64,000 nt of DNA from Melitaea cinxia. Its lineage: Eukaryota > Arthropoda > Insecta > Lepidoptera > Nymphalidae. Shown here piece after piece: positions 59,719-64,000 of the stretch. A program made the translations under genes and the position numbers. Under the pieces are notes generated by a model. It was not told the origin of the DNA, made no database searches, and saw only the letters and a list, made by a program, of their open reading frames with translations. Where the stretch lies: contig NC_059415.1 of NCBI RefSeq assembly GCF_905220565.1, positions 501,001 to 565,000 on the forward strand, read 5' to 3'. The first letter of the stretch is position 1. Every line of letters begins with the position of its first letter.

Positions 59719-60183
59719 GACTGTTGAGCGGAAAAGTTTGAACAGAATTAAGTTAAGACGTTAAAAGAATTATTTTACTATCAAACGAGAAGTTTTGGTA
59801 GCCTCTACATTCCACAAGTATTTGTTAAATAAAAGACTAATAATATTTAATGATGCCGTAATAGTGTAGCCGACAAGACGCAAACTGCTCTAACATATGA
59901 ATTAATATTTTAATAATACCATACTATATATTCTTTCCGCAATAGTCGTATTATCTACTTATCTAGGTAGTAAATTATAAACAAGCATTCATAACACCCG
60001 CTCAGCTTCTGGCAAATACATAGGATTTATTACAGGAGGTAGAGTCGTCACAAATTAAATTATATTATATGTAACAAGTTTTGCACTAACAGGAAGTGCG
60101 TACTATCTTAATTAGGATATTGAACCTATACGAAGCAGAAAGCAGACCATATACCAATAATTTTTAGATCATAAATATACAGA

Positions 60184-60298
60184 TGTTTCCCAAATGACGT
60201 GTAGTTGTCTCTCGTTAGATGTCGCTAGTGCAACATTAAATCGCGCTAACGATGTATTCACCCGGGAATATAAAGCGACGACGAGCGGCAGTCAAAGC
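60184..60298 (+). promoter_or_regulatory. U1 snRNA promoter region, copy 2 (PSE-like block)
   Basis: Same conserved block as before copy 1. TTAAATCGCGCTAACGATG is 62 to 44 bp upstream of the RNA start. Differences between the two copies cluster between this block and the start. Confidence 0.6.
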
Positions 60299-60461
60299 AT
60301 ACTTACCTGGCGTAGGGGACACCGTGATCACGAAGGCGGTTCCCCCAGAGCGAGGCTCCTCCATTGCACTGCGGCGGGGTTGACCTCTGCGATTATCCCT
60401 AATGCGGATAACTCGGACGCGTAATTTTTGGTAGTGGGGACTGCGTACGCGCTGTCCCCCC
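60299..60461 (+). ncRNA. U1 spliceosomal snRNA, copy 2
   Basis: Begins with the canonical ATACTTACCTGGCGTAGGGG. Stem-loop I (GATCACGAAGG), stem-loop II loop ATTGCAC and the Sm site AATTTTTGG at 60423-60431 are intact. It ends with stem-loop IV (GTCCCCCCA). This is the better-preserved of the two U1 genes. U1 snRNA pairs with pre-mRNA 5' splice sites as part of the U1 snRNP and is made by RNA polymerase II in the nucleus. Its neighbours are 5S copies 4 and 5 on the other strand. Confidence 0.95.
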
Positions 60462-60881
60462 ATTAAGAGACAACAAAGGTACCCTCTAATTTATTGTATT
60501 ATACAAAAAGTAATGCACTACATTGCGGATTTACTATTCAATTGCTGTCTCTTCCTAAGTAGAGGAGATTATGTTGTAATTAACTAATAAATTTTACTGT
60601 CAAGAAAAACATAAATGTATATGAATATCAAGATAAATCTTATTTCACTTTTACTTTTGACTGTAACGCTGCTAAAGAAATGTTTCAAAAATTACTAATA
60701 ATTAAAATGTAAAGACATACAACCAAAGTTTGAAACAAATGAATAAAATAAAGGACGGGAACACGCACAAATCCTGTAGAGTCACGTCATAACTGTATTT
60801 AGTAGTTTTTCCTCAATATCTACAAATCAATATACTTATATCAATAACGATCAACATAAAGCTTTAAAAAAACGTCAAAAA

Positions 60882-60999
60882 GCCAACGTCACGCGGTGTT
60901 CCCAGGCGGTCACCCATCCAAGTACTGACCGCGCCCGACGTTGCTTAACTTCGGTGATCGGACGAGAACCGGTGTATTCAACGTGGTATGGACGTTGGC
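60882..60999 (-). rRNA. 5S ribosomal RNA gene, copy 5
   Basis: Consensus 118-bp copy with T5 terminator. Its 3' spacer differs from those of copies 2-4. Its 5' side carries the same spacer type as copy 1. Confidence 0.96.
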
Positions 61000-61144
61000 G
61001 ACAGTTGAACAAAAAAACTTAGTCACACCTTGGCTAACAAACAGTCTAGTATGTAGTTAGGGAATTATATGAAATGATACACATGCATTTCGTGAAATGA
61101 AATAATGTAGAGTCGCATTATTATCTTATTAATTATTTATATCA

Positions 61145-61660
61145 AGTAAAAAAAAAAGTTTATTTAACATTATACATATTTACAATTCACAACTTAAGAA
61201 CTAAATATTTACAGATAGTGTTGGTACAAATCATGTCCGCGTGGATTTGTGCCAAGAATGCTGGCAGCATTTCCCTGTTGAAGAGCTATGCCCATTCTCT
61301 GAGGAAAAAAAATGCACCTGCCCTCTTGTCACCAATGGAAGCAATAAGGCGAGGAGTTATCTCATTTAAAAAACTTTCAGCACTGCTACTACGAGGTTCA
61401 AGTGTTTCGACTGCAAACGGCACAAAGATGTAATTTGGGATTAGTAACGAATATTTGTGCCGTTTAGTCGTTTCAGCTTTTTCCACTGCGGCTCCCGCTT
61501 TTAAGGCTGTTTCCCTGACATAAGACGGAGCAAGTGTGTCAACGCAGGTTACGTCCCACAAAAGCGCCCGTCCCTTTTCCCAGAGAACCGACGTCAATCC
61601 ATCAGGTCTCTTGCCATCATCGCGACTAATTCCAGTAAAAGTAAACGCTTGTATATTAAT
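61145..61660 (-). mobile_element. LINE 3' fragment with C-terminal coding remnant, fused to 5S
   Basis: On the minus strand 61597-61286 encodes a frame beginning TSVLWEKGRALLWDVTCVDT and continuing through IFVPFAVETL. Such sequence recurs as the C-terminal part of retroelement-type proteins in many animals. The end of the reading and the 3' UTR match the fragment at 23460-23590 (TCTGTAAATATTTAGTTC). The family is not named with confidence. Confidence 0.6.
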
Positions 61661-61661
61661 G

Positions 61662-61715
61662 TAACTTCGCTGATCGGATGAGAACCAGTGTATTTATCGT
61701 GGTATGGATGTTGGC
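61662..61715 (-). pseudogene. truncated 5S rRNA pseudogene joined to a LINE fragment
   Basis: Only the first 54 bp of the gene remain, with several substitutions (for example TATTTATCGT for TATTCAACGT on the plus strand). The 3' half, including most of the internal promoter and the terminator, is missing. LINE-derived DNA starts at about 61660. Confidence 0.88.
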
Positions 61716-62689
61716 GACTGTTGAGCAGAAAAGTATGAACACAAGTTGGTTAAGACGTAAAAACAAAATACGTAAGAATCAACTTTCAGACCAGACGTAA
61801 AAAAAAAACATTTAGCATCAACTTTTTAGTTTCTTCTTAGCTCTCTTTGATTAGACAGTAAAACAAAAAACATACAACCGACGCCTTTAATCGCTAAGCT
61901 GCGATCTCGTTTAGACAACCCAAGCGGAGCCGATAATGTCGAAATCATTTTTAGATTTCTCCCGTCAAGGAAAAATTTTACGAGTAACAAGATAAAATTT
62001 ATTTCACTTCACACACACTTTGTGCATATTGTTACCTATTTAAATTTAAATGTTTTAGTATAAATTTTCAAAATACATATAATACAGCTTTAAACGTAAC
62101 TTAGAAATAATATATAATGCATTTGGATTTAGAATCTTACATAATGAAAGAACTTTAATGAAGAGATGTCGATTGACTGCTACATGTAAAGGTACTAGTG
62201 GTTTGGTTTTCTTTGTTTTGTTGTTGTATGGATTAATTAGTTGTACAACTTTCTTCAATGTTTGTATGTATTGTAGATGCCTGATGATGGTCCAATAAAG
62301 GATCGAAACGTCGCATGAATTTGCAATTAGTGGTTTGATTGGCACCTTATATCCACTTTCCTGCTCACCGTCAAAGAATATTTATTTCACTACATTTTTC
62401 TCTTCCTTTTGACAAGAGGGATACTGGAAATATAGTTTGATATAATTTGGATGATTCAAACTGTACTAATAGTTAATGTGTAGAGAGACAATCAACAAAT
62501 GAACAAAATAAAGGTAAGGTACACGCTCAAATCGTGCATTCACACAGTTATCTTATGTAGAGTATGTTCATCTCCTTTGGTTATTTGAAAGAGATCGCTG
62601 TTTAGCGAGAAGTCCTATACATAATATAAGTATATTATAAGATCTTATAAGTATTTACTTAGGAAACACGATATTAAATGATTAATCAT

Positions 62690-62995
62690 GCATTTAAATT
62701 AATAAATAAGTATCTACACAATACACACATTCACACGGTCGTCTGTTCCCAAAGTAAGCATTTTAATGCTTATGTTATAGGTAACAGCCGACTGGTAAAG
62801 CTACATTTTTTTTCAATAAAAATAACTAACGTTGACTACGTCGTTTGTTTTTACGTCTAAACATAAATAGTACATATATGAATATATAAATAAATATTTA
62901 AATTACACCCAGACTCGGGGTAAGAATCGAACCCACAACCCTTGGAGCAGAAAGCAGGGTCACTACGAACTGCACTAACTGGCTAGTCATATTTA
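62690..62995 (-). mobile_element. tRNA-headed SINE, duplicate of 59115-59445
   Basis: Carried along by the 1.45-kb duplication, with small changes (GGTAAGAATCGAACCC for GCTGAGAATCGAACCC). Confidence 0.65.
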
Positions 62996-63154
62996 ACAAA
63001 CGTTCGAAGAAATTAAAAAATGTAGAGTCGCGTCATCATTAGAGAAATTAAATAATGTAGAGTTATTGTCTTCTTTTATACTTATATTAAAAAGTAAGAT
63101 ACAAGTAATAATATTAGCTGTACAATACATGTGCAGCAGAAAAAACGTCAAAAA

Positions 63155-63272
63155 GCCAACGTCACGCGGTGTTCCCAGGCGGTCACCCATCCAAGTACTG
63201 ACCGTGCCCGACGTTGCTTAACTTCGGTGATCGGACGAGAACCGGTGTATTCAACGTGGTATGGACGTTGGC
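63155..63272 (-). rRNA. 5S ribosomal RNA gene, copy 7
   Basis: 118-bp copy with intact ends and T5 terminator; one difference (GACCGTGCCCG for GACCGCGCCCG on the plus strand). It is the duplicate partner of copy 4. Confidence 0.95.
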
Positions 63273-63499
63273 GACTGTTGAGCAGAAAAGTTTGAACACA
63301 ACTTAGTAAACACGTAAAAAAAACATTTTATTATTAAACAAGAGTTTTAGGTAGCCTCTACATTCCACAAGTGTTTGTTAAATGTAAGAGTCTCTACTAA
63401 TGTTAAATGACACCGTAATAGCACAGCGTAAAAAGAACGTAATAGTGTAGACGACAAGACACAAACTGCTATACTATACGAATTACTATTATAAAACTA

Positions 63500-63715
63500 C
63501 TGTCTTCTTCTTATATATAAAAATAAATCGTAAAATGTGTTCGTAAGCGTATAAAATCAACAACGCCTGGACCAATTTTACCAATTCTTTTTTTTTAAAT
63601 GTTCGTTGAAGTCCAAGGATGGTTTTAACGGCGAAAAAAATTCGAATAATTTCCGGGAAAACCCTAAAAACAGACCTTTTCTTTTTTCCATACAAACGTT
63701 TTCTAACTAAAATGT
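63500..63715 (+). mobile_element. dispersed non-coding repeat fragment
   Basis: ACAACGCCTGGACCAATTTT and TTTCCGGGAAAACCCTAAAA are of the type seen in short dispersed arthropod repeats. It lies after the last 5S gene. Confidence 0.35.
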
Positions 63716-63858
63716 AGAGTCAATTGGAACTTTATTGCTATTCAATAAAGTTCGTGTAAAATAATATATTAAGGCACATTTTACGTAAGTTATTAATGAT
63801 TAAATTGATCTTATTCGTAGACCGCATTTTAATTTAATTTACATAAAGTAAAATGGTT

Positions 63859-64000
63859 GTGAGTGTCGTAAGAGGCGACTAAGGGATAACACAGTTCCAC
63901 TACCACCTTTAAACTTAAAAAGCCGACCGATGGCGGGATAACCATCCAACTACTGGCAATGAAATACACAGGCCGAAGACAGGCAGCAGCGTCTTCGGTG
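63859..64000 (+). mobile_element. GAT-tailed SINE, cut by the window edge
   Basis: Starts GAGTGTCGTAAGAGGCGACT and runs off the end at GCAGCGTCTTCGGTG. Confidence 0.75.

Larger units (their letters stand above)
58290..59740. repeat. duplicated 5S-cluster segment, left copy
   Basis: GATTAGACAG at 58291 recurs at 61849 (offset 3558); 5S copy 4 recurs as copy 7 (offset 3554). Only small indels separate the two segments. They include a tRNA-headed SINE, a LINE tail remnant and one 5S gene. Paired 96-codon frames in both copies (58497-58787 and 62055-62345) reflect the duplication and are not evidence of a gene. Confidence 0.88.
61848..63294. repeat. duplicated 5S-cluster segment, right copy
   Basis: Partner of 58290-59740 with few substitutions and short indels. 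It starts about 130 bp after the broken 5S copy, as the left copy starts after intact 5S copy 3, but with an extra stretch of about 97 bp. Confidence 0.88.

Overview
The window is nuclear DNA of a moth or butterfly (Lepidoptera). It is AT-rich and crowded with short interspersed elements typical of that order, and it has spliceosomal introns with GT/AG borders. There are no bacterial operons, CRISPR arrays or phage genes. Nearly all long open frames are non-coding or lie inside transposons. The host protein gene becomes visible only when small exons are joined by hand.

The one host protein-coding gene is a paired-class homeobox gene on the minus strand, best matched to homeobrain (hbn). Six coding exons run from 47663 down to 17356 with phases that match at every junction and give a 253-residue protein: a start exon with a YTIDSILG motif, an acidic/His-rich exon, two exons that split the homeodomain between positions 46 and 47, a Gly/Trp-rich exon and a Pro-rich last exon. 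Its introns (11.6, 1.9, 5.5, 5.6 and 5.0 kb) hold most of the mobile DNA. Just beyond the stop codon is a degenerate tandem array built from copies of the stop-codon region itself.

The last hbn intron carries, in the opposite orientation, a 5'-truncated R1-clade non-LTR retrotransposon (18107-21509). Its ORF2 is intact (endonuclease, reverse transcriptase, C-terminal zinc knuckle), only the zinc-knuckle tail of ORF1 survives, and it has a 22-A tail. It sits inside a CACTACTA-type minisatellite found on both sides.

From 55.3 kb to the right end lies a small-RNA gene cluster. Six full-length 5S rRNA genes and one broken copy are all on the minus strand, and two U1 snRNA genes are on the plus strand between them. 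Spacers are shared between units, and part of the cluster is a duplication of about 1.45 kb. Two units contain transposon insertions whose empty sites can be read in sister units. One 5S copy is fused to a LINE fragment.

The rest is transposon debris: a GAT-tailed SINE family (about 16 copies, several with 11-13 bp target duplications), a second short element with a CACCTGATGGTAAGCGAT motif, tRNA-headed SINEs, about ten copies of a roughly 600-bp element with AACCGACTTC / GAAGTCGGTT ends, LINE 3' ends with a conserved hairpin, RTE-like 3' ends and a small MITE. Left of 16.5 kb and between 48 and 55 kb no host gene is recognised. The 28.7-31.5 kb part of intron 3 is the most transposon-poor stretch.
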